Source: Methanobrevibacter sp.
GTDB lineage: Archaea; Methanobacteriota; Methanobacteria; Methanobacteriales; Methanobacteriaceae
Assembly: GCA_017652345.1 (NCBI GenBank)
Contig: JAGCBE010000347.1
Location: forward strand, 5,775-69,774
Direction of reading: 5' to 3'
Length of the DNA stretch: 64,000 nt
Positions 48,016-57,538 of the stretch are shown here, one piece after another; the first letter of the stretch is position 1, and each line of letters begins with the position of its first letter. The translations under genes were made by a program, and so were the position numbers. Below the pieces are notes generated by a model. It saw only the letters and a program-made list of their open reading frames with translations, did no database searches and was not told the origin of the DNA.

Positions 48016-48543
48016 TTATGCTATACGCTGTACCTTAACAGCATCTTGACCATCAGGCATTGTTGTTAATGCAACAACTTTAAACTGAGGACCTGCAGGA
48101 GACTGTCCAGCAACCTCAAGGTAACCTGTTGAACCAACTACGAGTATATCTCCAAGAGCAACAGTAACTGCTGTTGTCTCAGCATCTTCTGATGTATTTG
48201 CGCCAAGAGTATTTGTTGTATAAATGTCTCCTACGTTAGTCTTGAATAATCTTGGAACCATTTCTCCATCAACATAGTCTGTCTTCTTCATTGCAAAATC
48301 CTTATGATTCTGTCTACGAGGATCATAAAGCTTTTCTTCATTGTAAACTAAAAGCCATTCGCCTTCAACTGAAGCATCTGCAATAGCTTTTCTGTTTTCA
48401 TAATCATATTTTAAGAACATACCGTTCTCAATGATATTAAGATTAGAATCGGCAATAAGCTGAGCGTAAATCTGTCCAGTTCTTTGAGCTGAAAGATGAT
48501 TAGGCTCTACTTGACCAAAACCTTTTCTCTTTATACTAGCCAT
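48016..48543 (-). CDS. Probable capsid decoration protein
   Basis: The 175-residue product has a flexible N-terminus and a beta-rich C-terminal domain (GDILVVGSTGYLEVAGQ, then FKVVALTTMPDGQDAVKV). It sits directly before the major capsid gene and shares its optimal codon usage. This position and size fit a head decoration/stabilising protein; a minor capsid protein is the alternative. Confidence 0.65.
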   Translation of the reverse strand: MASIKRKGFGQVEPNHLSAQRTGQIYAQLIADSNLNIIENGMFLKYDYENRKAIADASVEGEWLLVYNEEKLYDPRRQNHKDFAMKKTDYVDGEMVPRLFKTNVGDIYTTNTLGANTSEDAETTAVTVALGDILVVGSTGYLEVAGQSPAGPQFKVVALTTMPDGQDAVKVQRIA

Positions 48544-48565
48544 TTTTAAGTTTCCTCCTTATATT

Positions 48566-50005
48566 TTACTGATTCTTATGTTCTTCTACAGCTTGAAGCC
48601 ATTCAGGAACATCTGCTGTGTAAGTAGTATTGATATTTACAGTCATGTCTTCAGCTTCTTCTTCATTAGCTTGTGCATAACTTACTTTCTTATCATAACA
48701 TAAAACAGCTAATTTTGATTTAATTTCATCTAAACTATATTCTGCTTTATGATCAATAACATCTTTTTTATCTTCTTCACTAAGCATATAGAACTCTTCA
48801 ATTAAAGCATCCTTCTTTTCGTTGGTATACTTCTCTAATTCTTTTGACATAGAGTCTGCTTTTGTCTGAAGATCATTAAATGATTGCTGAAGCTCTTCGA
48901 ATTGAACTAAAAGTAAAGCATATTTTTTCTTTGGATCATCTTCATCTTCTTCTTTCTCTTCTTCGCTATCTTCCTTCTCAGTTTCTTTATTTTCAATTCC
49001 ATCTTCATCTTCTTTATCATCTGTTTCATTATCTTCATCTTCTTTTTTAACGTAATCAGAAGCGCCATCATCACCACCGTCTCCGCTATCGTCTGCAGAT
49101 TCACCATCAGAGCTATCTGCTCCATCGGTAACTTCACCTGCATCCTCTTCTGGAGTATCTGAAGTATCTGATGTTACTTCAGTATCTGGTGTTTCAGTTA
49201 CATCATTAGTAGTTTCTTCTTCAGTAGAATTAACTGCTTCTTCTATAACATCCTCAGATGAATCAACTGATTTTTTTCTTTCTTCATCTGCCACTTTGTA
49301 ATTACCTCCTTGTAGAGTTTCTTGCAATTCTTTCATCATTGAGAATAAAGTCTTTTTAAAGTTATCATCTAATGAGAAAGTTTTGCTGATATTAGGAGCA
49401 GTGATTGAAGCACCTTCAAAACAAGGCTCTACATCATCGCCTAATATACATAATTTAGAAAATACTGCGTCATTTATTATGAAAAATTCAATATCAGAAT
49501 TTTCCTCTTTTGACCAAAATCCTGATAAAGAATTTTCGTCCAATTCCATTGATTGCGCTTTACCGCCCTCATTGAATATCTGTTGTGCTTCTTTATACTG
49601 ACCTGTCCATAGATAACCAGTAGTCATCATATAAACTCTAGTAATAGCTTCACCAGATTCATCATATTCCTCAAACTCTTGAAACCATATATCTGCATCA
49701 GGAGAAACAAAACCGTAAGGTTTTGTTAAACTATTAAAATGAACACCTTCTCCATCATAAATGATTTGTTCACCATGATCAAAGAAGTCTTGTTTTTCAT
49801 TTCTATAATAACCTACAATAGGTGCTCCCCTAAGGGTTTTAGCCATCTCCGCCGCAGCCTGTTTATTAATACTTGTGCCATTTCTGTTTTGTCCTAAATA
49901 CAAAACTTTAATTTCACATTTAGTCATCATAGGGTTTATATCAAGAGGTTCTAAGTTAATGAATTCAGGTGCATTAATTGTTGCAATAGACTGATAGTTA
50001 TTCAT
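48566..50005 (-). CDS. Capsid maturation protease fused to scaffold
   Basis: The 479-residue protein has an N-terminal protease-like domain (GAPIVGYYRNEKQDFFDHGEQ, later GKAQSMELDENS) and, after a highly acidic low-complexity linker (residues about 240-345, rich in E, D, S, T), a coiled-coil scaffold part. The serine and histidine in QSMEL and DHGEQ are the likely catalytic pair, by analogy with prohead proteases of this type. It would guide capsid assembly and then be degraded. It lies between portal and capsid genes. Confidence 0.72.
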   Translation of the reverse strand: MNNYQSIATINAPEFINLEPLDINPMMTKCEIKVLYLGQNRNGTSINKQAAAEMAKTLRGAPIVGYYRNEKQDFFDHGEQIIYDGEGVHFNSLTKPYGFVSPDADIWFQEFEEYDESGEAITRVYMMTTGYLWTGQYKEAQQIFNEGGKAQSMELDENSLSGFWSKEENSDIEFFIINDAVFSKLCILGDDVEPCFEGASITAPNISKTFSLDDNFKKTLFSMMKELQETLQGGNYKVADEERKKSVDSSEDVIEEAVNSTEEETTNDVTETPDTEVTSDTSDTPEEDAGEVTDGADSSDGESADDSGDGGDDGASDYVKKEDEDNETDDKEDEDGIENKETEKEDSEEEKEEDEDDPKKKYALLLVQFEELQQSFNDLQTKADSMSKELEKYTNEKKDALIEEFYMLSEEDKKDVIDHKAEYSLDEIKSKLAVLCYDKKVSYAQANEEEAEDMTVNINTTYTADVPEWLQAVEEHKNQ

Positions 50006-50028
50006 TAATCTATCCTCCTTTAAATTAT

Positions 50029-51681
50029 TTATGATTTACTCTCTAGGTTTTGAAGAGTTTTGGTTGATTTTTCATCATCACTTTTTTCGGGGCGACCAAC
50101 TTGTGTGTTATCAGAGTTAGTATCCCTAATTTGTGTGATACCAGTGTTTCTTCTTCCTGTCTGCTGTTGCGCAAGGGCATCAGCGTTCATAGTATTTGAT
50201 GTAAGAGGTGGAACAAATACTGTTACAAGATTTAATAAGTCATTTTCAAAGAATGCATTTGCAAGGATTGAACTCTGTGAAAGACCAAGAGCAATCTGTG
50301 GTAACATTTTTGAATAACCCATTTGAGTCTGTTCTTTATAAAGTTTTGACATTTCTTTATAATTATAAATAGTAGTTGGTAACATTTGAACCTGATAAAA
50401 GATTTTTTTAGGACTCTTATTAAAATTAATTAAGAACATTTGCATTAAATCTTCAAATTGGTCACATAAAGTGCTCATCATTGCAGCATCATTTTCAATA
50501 GACTTCTCTAAAGCAATATTACCATCTGTATTAAATTGCATTTGAGAAATACCAGCCTCATTAAAAATAGCTCTCTCAACTTTTTGTAAATCATCTACTG
50601 TTGTAGTTGTATTGCGGTCAGCCATATCTGCAACTTGTACATCTGCATAAGTTGTTAATACATCAAGCCCAACCGCCCTCGAAAGCATCCTTACTGCATT
50701 ATTATGTAATTGTTGAGATTCTTCAGGGTCAAATATTAAATCACCATTTTTATCAACTGGCATTTTTTGAATAATTATTTTTAATAATTTTTGAGCCATC
50801 TTTTTACGATCAAGTGCCTGTGCTTCATCTAAATCTATAATTGCTGGGATAACAGATGCCATAATAGGAACATCATCATCATTTAAATTTAACTTAAAAG
50901 CACAGTCTATATCAAGCAAATACCAACCTTCACTATCACCACTAAATGCAGGTTTAAGTTTTTTCTTTAAATATAACTTATAACCTTTTTGAATATCTTC
51001 TGGAAATAATTTTAAAATTTGCATACGATAATTAGCATCTGGATAATAATCATCAAAATATCTCATGTTAAGCTCAACCGCATGTCTATTATTCTTTTTA
51101 AAACGAGTACGACAATATTCTGGCGGAAGTTCTTGAATTGAAGGACCTTGAGGTGTATGAATAATATATCCATAATAACATCCTTCAACAACAATTTTTA
51201 AAGCAATATCTTTTAAAACAGCTTTTGCTTTAAAACCATCTAAATACCTCATAGTTCTAAAAAAATTATCTATAATTTTATTTACATCTCTAGCACTAAT
51301 GTCACCTTTCTCTCCGTCTGTTGGATAAGTGTCACCGCCCGCAACATAAGGTACTATATACCAATCATAACGATACATATATGATAAATATCTACATAAT
51401 CTAGCATAAATACCACTTGTTCTATAATAAAATTTAGAAATTTGTTTTAAACTTGCTGCCTCTCCGCTTTGTAAAGCTCTAAGAATTGTTTCTTTATCAG
51501 TAAAGTTTCTGTTCACTCTCTTTAAAGGATAATCAATTACTGCATCTTCAAGCGTTTTAATACCCATCTTAATTTTTGAATAATCAATTATCCCTTGCTC
51601 ATTAACAGGAAGACTATCACTATTGCTAGGAGTCATATTAAAATTACGACTTTCATAAGCACCATGTCTTCTTATTCGCAT
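50029..51681 (-). CDS. Portal protein
   Basis: The 550-residue protein is in the classical place between terminase and protease genes. It has a disordered start, a wing with KNNRHAVELNMRYFDDYYPD, stem-type helices (SIENDAAMMSTLCDQFEDLMQMFLINF) and a low-complexity, threonine/glutamine-rich C-terminus. The motif NEAGISQMQFNTDG is typical of Firmicutes siphophage portals. It forms the dodecameric DNA entry vertex. Confidence 0.82.
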   Translation of the reverse strand: MRIRRHGAYESRNFNMTPSNSDSLPVNEQGIIDYSKIKMGIKTLEDAVIDYPLKRVNRNFTDKETILRALQSGEAASLKQISKFYYRTSGIYARLCRYLSYMYRYDWYIVPYVAGGDTYPTDGEKGDISARDVNKIIDNFFRTMRYLDGFKAKAVLKDIALKIVVEGCYYGYIIHTPQGPSIQELPPEYCRTRFKKNNRHAVELNMRYFDDYYPDANYRMQILKLFPEDIQKGYKLYLKKKLKPAFSGDSEGWYLLDIDCAFKLNLNDDDVPIMASVIPAIIDLDEAQALDRKKMAQKLLKIIIQKMPVDKNGDLIFDPEESQQLHNNAVRMLSRAVGLDVLTTYADVQVADMADRNTTTTVDDLQKVERAIFNEAGISQMQFNTDGNIALEKSIENDAAMMSTLCDQFEDLMQMFLINFNKSPKKIFYQVQMLPTTIYNYKEMSKLYKEQTQMGYSKMLPQIALGLSQSSILANAFFENDLLNLVTVFVPPLTSNTMNADALAQQQTGRRNTGITQIRDTNSDNTQVGRPEKSDDEKSTKTLQNLESKS

Positions 51682-51695
51682 TAGTAATCCTCCTT

Positions 51696-52052
51696 TTAAT
51701 ACCCAGCTTTTTTCATAATGTAGTCATAACTTAGAAGATATTCATCTGTATAAGGTATTGCAACTAATTTCAAATTATGTTTTCTACAATACTCTCTTTT
51801 TTTCATATCATTAAACTGTTGTTTTCTAAGTCCAGACATACCACCAAATTTTTCTTTAGGTTTATAGTGTTGAATACCTTGATATTCAATTAAAAAATCT
51901 ATATCCCCTTCGTCGTCAAAGACTACAAAATCAAACCTAAGAGGTCTACCTGTATTACTTACTAAATCTGGAAAGCTATATTCTTCTGCAAAATCTAATC
52001 CCGCTTCAGTTAAAATTTCTTCTATTGTAATTTCTCCTCTACTAGCTCTCAT
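51696..52052 (-). CDS. PD-(D/E)XK-type (homing-like) endonuclease between terminase and portal
   Basis: The 118-residue protein has the nuclease core RFDFVVFD (aspartate), FLIEYQGIQHY (E-x-Q motif) and a C-terminal strand LKLVAIPYTD, a pattern of small PD-(D/E)XK enzymes related to VSR and DUF559 nucleases. It interrupts the usual terminase-portal pair, as free-standing homing endonucleases often do, and has unassigned DNA on its upstream side (52053-52123). It might also process packaging ends. Substrate unknown. Confidence 0.7.
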   Translation of the reverse strand: MRASRGEITIEEILTEAGLDFAEEYSFPDLVSNTGRPLRFDFVVFDDEGDIDFLIEYQGIQHYKPKEKFGGMSGLRKQQFNDMKKREYCRKHNLKLVAIPYTDEYLLSYDYIMKKAGY

Positions 52053-52123
52053 TACGTTTAACCTTTCTTTGACTTATATAATATATATAAAAAAACTAAA
52101 TAGGTTTAATTAAAAATACCCAA

Positions 52124-53869
52124 TTAATTAAATAACATTAAATCAGAAATATCATATTTTTTTCTTTTTCTTGTACGTTCTTCTTCTCGCTTAATAAACA
52201 ACATACCGTATTCAAAAGCAGAAAACTTATCTTTTGGAGTTCCTCTTGAAGATTGCTTTAATATAATATTAACACCTTCATTATCTTCTACTAAATTAAG
52301 CATTTGTTCTCTTAAAGATGTAGTTAAAGTAAAAGGCATTAAGTATTCTGCTCTTTTCTCTGGAGTCATACTTTGCCCCATTTTGGTTTCCATTAATTTT
52401 AATTTTGCTGTAGTTTCATCTATTAAATATTTAATTTTACCACTTGATAACTGGGTTTGAACATAAGAATGAGCTTCTGTGTTAATTGGGGCGTTTGCTT
52501 TAATTAACCACATAGCATCTTTTTCTGTGTCAGGAGTTTTATATTTCTTATATTCTGGATAATCATTTATATTATCTACTCCAAAAGGAGGAAGTGTATC
52601 TCCTGTTTCAGGGTCTATCTGTGTTTTTATCATATAATCAATAAGACCAATACCAAGTCCATTAGCATCAATAGCACAAACTCTCGCTTTATATTTATAA
52701 TATAGCTTTTTAATATTTATTGCTTGTTGCTCAAAATGTTCTTCTTCCCAAGAATATATATTGACTATTGATTTTATTGAACTTCCTTGCGGCTGCGGTG
52801 TTACTTTAATAATTACAGCTTCAGTTGTACATCCTTTTCTACCAACGTCAATACCTATTACATAATATGCAGATTTACTACTCCTGCCGCTAAACTCATA
52901 TTCTGGCTGGAGAAGAATTCGATATTTGTCAAAAATCTCAGATGAGAAATAAGCATTTTCCGCATCCCCGCTCCATTCTGACTCATATTCTCTTCCAAAT
53001 GAACTATCATTATAAGTTCCATCAAGTTTTAATTGTTGAATAAAATTTTTCGCTAAAAGACCTTCTGCAACTGGAACGAGCCATGTACCACCCATTACAC
53101 AAGCACTTTCACTTTGAGTTATTTGCTCTAATAATATCATCATAAGTTTCTCATAAGCAAAAGTATTTTTCCATCCAGCTGTAGTAACATAAATTTGAGA
53201 TTTATTAATAATTTCTTTATCATGTCTACTACCATCTGGAAGAAGTCTTGATACGTTCATTGTAGGAATAATAACTTCATTAAGAATTTGTCCGTCTACT
53301 AAGATAACCTCTTCTACAAGTCCACCAGTAGCTCTTCGACCTCTTGATCTTTGAGTAGAAGCCATTACATCAAGAATACTACCATTTTTAAATAAAAATG
53401 TAAATTCTTCTTTTGAAGACTTAGATTTACCTCTATCAAAATTAACTTCATTTGCAAGACCTGGTACAAGTTTACATAATTCTTCTGCTTTTTCTCTTAC
53501 AATACCTGTAGCTTGTTCTTTACCACCTGTTGTAACAAATAAATGACAACCAGGATAAAAAATGCATCTTAGCATAAGAACTAATACAGATAGAAAAGAT
53601 TTTGAATAAGCACGTGGGAAAACTGCATAAACATGTCTATATCTCATAGCTTGTCTAAGAAAAATTCTCTGATAAGTATATAATTTAAGCACTTTCTGTT
53701 TCTCGCTCGCGCAAGAATTACAAAAGTCAATATATAAATCAGGATATTGTCTATAAAAAGCAATAGCCCTCCTCAGTTCAGGAAGACATGCTTTTATTCT
53801 CTCTTCAGAAATACCTATTTTTTTATTACTCTTATTAACAGAAAGTTCTATTAAATCAGCTAAAGCCAT
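52124..53869 (-). CDS. terL: Terminase large subunit
   Basis: The 581-residue DNA-packaging motor. The N-terminal ATPase has a deviant Walker A (F-P-R-A-Y-S-K-S, residues 84-91, lacking the first glycine, as in several TerL groups) and Walker B VEEVILVDG. The C-terminal RNase-H-like nuclease has VIGIDVGRKG and VCAIDANGLG. Its start overlaps the stop of the upstream zinc-ribbon gene by one base. Two zinc-ribbon proteins upstream may take the small-subunit role. Confidence 0.9.
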   Translation of the reverse strand: MALADLIELSVNKSNKKIGISEERIKACLPELRRAIAFYRQYPDLYIDFCNSCASEKQKVLKLYTYQRIFLRQAMRYRHVYAVFPRAYSKSFLSVLVLMLRCIFYPGCHLFVTTGGKEQATGIVREKAEELCKLVPGLANEVNFDRGKSKSSKEEFTFLFKNGSILDVMASTQRSRGRRATGGLVEEVILVDGQILNEVIIPTMNVSRLLPDGSRHDKEIINKSQIYVTTAGWKNTFAYEKLMMILLEQITQSESACVMGGTWLVPVAEGLLAKNFIQQLKLDGTYNDSSFGREYESEWSGDAENAYFSSEIFDKYRILLQPEYEFSGRSSKSAYYVIGIDVGRKGCTTEAVIIKVTPQPQGSSIKSIVNIYSWEEEHFEQQAINIKKLYYKYKARVCAIDANGLGIGLIDYMIKTQIDPETGDTLPPFGVDNINDYPEYKKYKTPDTEKDAMWLIKANAPINTEAHSYVQTQLSSGKIKYLIDETTAKLKLMETKMGQSMTPEKRAEYLMPFTLTTSLREQMLNLVEDNEGVNIILKQSSRGTPKDKFSAFEYGMLFIKREEERTRKRKKYDISDLMLFN

Positions 53870-55134
53870 TATGAATCTTCCTTTCTATTATAAGCATTAG
53901 ATTCTTCAGTTATAGTTGAATCTTTTTCTTTTTCTTCTTCTATTCTTTCATAGTATTCTGCTATATTTTCATCTGTAATTTCATCAACTTCATCAGTTTC
54001 AGACGCTTTCATAGCATCATGTTCTAATTGAATTTTCTTTAGATAATTTTCAATTTGTTGACCAAAACCAAGATCTTTAGTAACAAGATTATAAAGATAT
54101 TTTTGAGTATCTTTAATACTCACATCAATCATATCTTGTTTTACATTACAGAGATCTGGTGGAATAAAACCACCTTCCCGCTCACATACTGCAACTAAAA
54201 CACCTGTACAATCAATTTGCTCATTATCTTTATCTTTATTCTGAGCAGCTGTAAATTTTGCAGATTTTCTTAAACTATCACTTACTCTTGAAAGTTTTTG
54301 ATATCCATCAATATCTCCACAATCTAATGCTTGATTCATTTTTAAATCTGTTTTACACAAAAGAATAAGTGTGTTACGACTATCCGCATCTTGTATGTCG
54401 AATGAATTTTCCATTTCGACATATTTTTGTTCAAGTGAAACCCATTCATTTGGCTTATATAATCTTCCCCATTTCATGGCAAGATAAATTTTATCTTCAT
54501 CAGTTAATTCTGCGGCAGGGTCTGGCAATTCATCTTCGGACATGTACTGAGAATCAAAGTCGAAGGGATCAGCTACATTACCGTTGGGTAAAGCATCTGG
54601 AAACGCCGTTCCCGCAGCTATTTGATCTTCTGTAGAAGTAAGAGTTTTGTATTCAGCTTCAGAAATTTCTCCTTTTTCATACATATCTTGTATTTCTTTT
54701 TTATGAGCTTCTTCTGCCTCTTTATCTTCTTCTGTCATTTCTGGCTCTTGTTGTTGAGGACCAAGTTCTTCAATTAATCTATCAGTATCATCCCAAGTAT
54801 AAGGCTTGCCAGTTTCTTTATCATACCATTGTTTTAATTTCATTTTAGCAAGATATTTACCCATAACTGCAGGTCCGCCAGTACCTTTAACGGGATCCTC
54901 TTGATATTTTCTATCTCTTAAAGTATTCCATTCCCAAGGAATATATGGAACATCCATCTTTTTTAAAATCCATGTAAAAGTGTCAGGGTCAAAATTGTTT
55001 ATGTGAGCACATAAACAATCTTTACACAATTCTACTTTAGAACCATCTTTATAAGTATAAAATTTGGTTTCCGCCATAGTCTTTTTACATCTAGAACAGG
55101 TATATTTCTTTTTAACTGTTGTGCTTGCCGCCAT
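53869..55134 (-). CDS. Zinc-ribbon protein upstream of terminase
   Basis: The 421-residue protein starts with a four-cysteine zinc ribbon (C-S-R-C at about 13-16 and C-K-D-C at about 37-40), followed by a domain with DPDTFTWILKKMDVPYIPWEWN and a long acidic, helical part. It is coupled to terL (TAATG-type junction). It may be the terminase small subunit or its partner; no DNA-recognition helix is certain. Confidence 0.65.
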   Translation of the reverse strand: MAASTTVKKKYTCSRCKKTMAETKFYTYKDGSKVELCKDCLCAHINNFDPDTFTWILKKMDVPYIPWEWNTLRDRKYQEDPVKGTGGPAVMGKYLAKMKLKQWYDKETGKPYTWDDTDRLIEELGPQQQEPEMTEEDKEAEEAHKKEIQDMYEKGEISEAEYKTLTSTEDQIAAGTAFPDALPNGNVADPFDFDSQYMSEDELPDPAAELTDEDKIYLAMKWGRLYKPNEWVSLEQKYVEMENSFDIQDADSRNTLILLCKTDLKMNQALDCGDIDGYQKLSRVSDSLRKSAKFTAAQNKDKDNEQIDCTGVLVAVCEREGGFIPPDLCNVKQDMIDVSIKDTQKYLYNLVTKDLGFGQQIENYLKKIQLEHDAMKASETDEVDEITDENIAEYYERIEEEKEKDSTITEESNAYNRKEDS

Positions 55135-55138
55135 TTAA

Positions 55139-56278
55139 TCACCTCTTTTTATTCCTACAATCTTTACAAATACTATAATAACCATCTTTACTACTTTTAT
55201 TCTTTGAAAAGAATTTAGGATGAGCTAATTTAATTTGTCCACAGCGACTACATTTTTTCCAATTTCCTGTTTCTTCTTCTGTATAATGCCAAACTAACCA
55301 TTTCTTTTGAGCTGCTTCTGCGATTAACTTAGGAATTTTGTTTCTCCATAAAGAAGAAATATATTCTACAGAATATTTAATATTATATTTTTCTTCTATT
55401 TTATTTTGAATATCTTTATTTTGTAAACCGTCTATTTTATAAATAACTATATCTTCATATAAAGGATAATCTTTTAAAGCTTCTGTTGCAATTTTATCTA
55501 AATCTAACATCATATAATATATATCAGAAGTAAATTTACTATAACTATCTTGTTTAAGTTTTGAATATTTACATAACATTGCAGAAACATGTTTAGGATC
55601 AAGCAAACTTAAATTTGAATCAACCTGCAACCCGCCATCTGCATCTATCATTATATTTTCATATATATCTAAATTAGTTGAACTTTTTAAAGGTTTAGAA
55701 TAATGTACTGCGCCTTTAAAAGAAGCTTTTAATACATATGCATCTTTATATAAATCAATAATATTCTTTTTTACTGAAAATCTTTGTTGTCCTTTAGCTA
55801 AAGGAAAAACTTGATTTTCAAGTCTTTTGATTTCTGTCCAAAGTTCTTTTAAATCAGGAATTTCCTCAAGATCTTCAGGCGTTATCTTTTGTTTTGGTGT
55901 CATTATTATATTTTTATCATTTTCAATAATTAAGTTATAAACATAGTCCTCTGCAGTATTATTATGTCCATTCTCACTATATTTATTTTCAAAAGAAGCT
56001 GATAGTCCTTCTAAACTTGTTTCTCTTACTTTTATTGTATTATTTAGTCTACTTTTTTTTATTATTTTATGTTCACCTATTTCTTTTTCACATGCTTCAA
56101 TAATATAATCAGCCATTGCAGTTAAATATCTTTTAGTGAGTTTTTCTGGAGGGGTATTTTCTATAACTATTTTAACTAATTCATTTCTCTCCTCGGGGGT
56201 CTTTAGGGTGTAGTCCAATTTGATATGACCATCTTCCGCATATTGAAGAGCTTGTGTATAGTTTTTATCTTCTTTCAT
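55139..56278 (-). CDS. Probable small-terminase-like protein with HTH and zinc ribbon
   Basis: First gene of the virion operon, 379 residues. The middle contains a likely helix-turn-helix (GLQNKDIQNKIEEKYN, then SVEYISSLW), and the C-terminus is a zinc ribbon C-S-R-C ... C-K-D-C of the same type as that at the start of the following gene. The ATG at 56278 is preceded by GAGGAG with 7-nt spacing; an upstream ATG at 56317 is inside the promoter. DNA recognition for packaging is the best guess; a late regulator is an alternative. Confidence 0.6.
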   Translation of the reverse strand: MKEDKNYTQALQYAEDGHIKLDYTLKTPEERNELVKIVIENTPPEKLTKRYLTAMADYIIEACEKEIGEHKIIKKSRLNNTIKVRETSLEGLSASFENKYSENGHNNTAEDYVYNLIIENDKNIIMTPKQKITPEDLEEIPDLKELWTEIKRLENQVFPLAKGQQRFSVKKNIIDLYKDAYVLKASFKGAVHYSKPLKSSTNLDIYENIMIDADGGLQVDSNLSLLDPKHVSAMLCKYSKLKQDSYSKFTSDIYYMMLDLDKIATEALKDYPLYEDIVIYKIDGLQNKDIQNKIEEKYNIKYSVEYISSLWRNKIPKLIAEAAQKKWLVWHYTEEETGNWKKCSRCGQIKLAHPKFFSKNKSSKDGYYSICKDCRNKKR

Positions 56279-56308
56279 CAGTGTCTCCTCTCTGAACTCT
56301 ATATCTAT

Positions 56309-56337
56309 ATTATACAAAAATTTTTCATCCTTGTCAA
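56309..56337 (-). promoter_or_regulatory. Promoter of the virion operon
   Basis: Reading on the - strand: TTGACA (56337-56332), 17-bp spacer, TATAAT (56314-56309), both perfect. It is divergent to the + promoter at 56354, with 16 bp between the two -35 boxes. Confidence 0.85.
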
Positions 56338-56353
56338 CTCTTATTTAACACTT

Positions 56354-56382
56354 TTGACAATAATAAAAATTTTTGTTATAAT
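56354..56382 (+). promoter_or_regulatory. Promoter of the macro-domain gene (start of the early arm)
   Basis: TTGACA (56354-56359), 17-bp spacer, TATAAT (56377-56382), both perfect, in the recurring TTTTTGT-TATAATAATTATAG context. Divergent with the virion-operon promoter. Confidence 0.87.
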
Positions 56383-56404
56383 AATTATAGAAAGTGAGGA
56401 AAAA

Positions 56405-57028
56405 ATGTATAATAAATATATTGAAAATCAACTTAAACAAGAGGAACTACCTCAGCAAAGAATAGAGGGCGGAAGGATCAATGAAACGCCTGGCAATCTA
56501 TTTGATTATGAAAATGATTATGCTCTTGCGCATTGGATTGGCGCGAGCAGCCGCTTTGACGTTGGACTAAGCAAGTATTTTCAAAAAAGATACTCGGTCC
56601 GCGATGATATAGAACGAAACCACATTTTAAATTGGAATGGTAATGGCTATTGTATATTAAGTAATAATAACCATATTTTTAATTTAGTTGTTAAAAATAA
56701 GCAATATGAGTTGCCGACCCTTCGTAACGTGGAAGCCGCTCTCGCGCACATGAAAGAAATTGCGGAAGAGCAAAATATTATGAAAATTGCTTTACCCCGA
56801 ATTACGTCCCCACGTGATGCAAGTGATGCCGCAGGCTTCACATGCTTCACCTGGCAAGATGTAAAACAAATTATTGTGAATATGTTTATGGGAACGGATT
56901 TTGACATCCGCATAGTTTATTTGGAAGAGTTTATTAAGGGTAAGATAATTGATCCTGATATGGAAAAAGTTAATTTTGGTAAAGATAGAAAACATATTGA
57001 TGGAAATTTAGAGCATAAGTATTATTAA
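56405..57028 (+). CDS. Macro-domain protein (ADP-ribose binding/hydrolysis)
   Basis: The 207-residue protein carries a macro domain after a short leader: NETPGNLFDYENDYALAHWIGASSRFD followed by GLSKYFQKRYSV is the ADP-ribose-binding start of TARG1/ALC1-like macro domains, and MKIALPRI with the later FDIRIVYLEE are the closing strands. Such enzymes remove ADP-ribose or process its derivatives. In a phage it may counter ADP-ribosylating host defences. The true start is ATG 56405 (GTGAGG 4 nt upstream); the frame is open further up but overlaps the promoters. GC-rich words make its codon use distinct. Confidence 0.8.
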   Translation: MYNKYIENQLKQEELPQQRIEGGRINETPGNLFDYENDYALAHWIGASSRFDVGLSKYFQKRYSVRDDIERNHILNWNGNGYCILSNNNHIFNLVVKNKQYELPTLRNVEAALAHMKEIAEEQNIMKIALPRITSPRDASDAAGFTCFTWQDVKQIIVNMFMGTDFDIRIVYLEEFIKGKIIDPDMEKVNFGKDRKHIDGNLEHKYY

Positions 57029-57042
57029 GATAGGAGAAAGAT

Positions 57043-57249
57043 ATGAAAGATAATAATAATTATACAACTGGTGGGATTGGATTTATTGATGTATTACAGA
57101 TAGTTTTTATTGTTTTGAAATTATGTGGAGTTATTAAATGGAGTTGGTGGTTGGTTTTAATGCCATTGTGGATTGGTTTGGGAATAACAATTATTTTAAT
57201 TACAATTCTTGCAATAAGTATATATCGTGATAATAAGAAATTTAAATAA
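57043..57249 (+). CDS. Small membrane protein, 68 residues, conserved phage type
   Basis: Two hydrophobic helices (IDVLQIVFIVLKLCGVI and WWLVLMPLWIGLGITIILI) with a short lysine-rich end. Proteins with the pattern GFIDVLQIVFIVLKLCGVIKWSWW occur in many unrelated phages; the function is unknown to me. It is cotranscribed with the macro-domain gene (GGAGA 6 nt before ATG). Confidence 0.75.
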   Translation: MKDNNNYTTGGIGFIDVLQIVFIVLKLCGVIKWSWWLVLMPLWIGLGITIILITILAISIYRDNKKFK

Positions 57250-57298
57250 TTTCGTAATTCGGTTTTGAGGTTTGTTTTCGTAATTCGGTTTTGAAGTT
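57250..57298 (+). repeat. Two direct 23-bp repeats
   Basis: The sequence TTTCGTAATTCGGTTTTGA-G/A-GTT occurs at 57250-57272 and 57276-57298 with a single mismatch and a 26-bp period, directly behind the last codon. It opens an 860-base stretch without convincing genes (57250-58112). Confidence 0.8.
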
Positions 57299-57538
57299 CA
57301 TTTTCTCTGGGAATGGACGTGCCAAATACATTTTCACAAATCAAAATAAATTTTATCCCAAAACTACACCCCCCATCGTGTCAGGTCAAAAAATTTTAAT
57401 AGTACGTTGCGGACCTTTGCACTTTTAGATGGAACGTCAATCAAAAAAGTACGGGTAGTATTTTTTAATAAAATAAAAACTATTTATTTTTTGACTTAAA
57501 TAAAGTTTGTTTGATAATGAACAACACAACAAAAGAAC

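Noticed and set aside
56225..56404. Upstream extension of the macro-domain gene
   Set aside because: It would cover both divergent promoters; GTGAGG and ATG at 56395-56407 give a normal start, and the extension resembles no macro-domain sequence.
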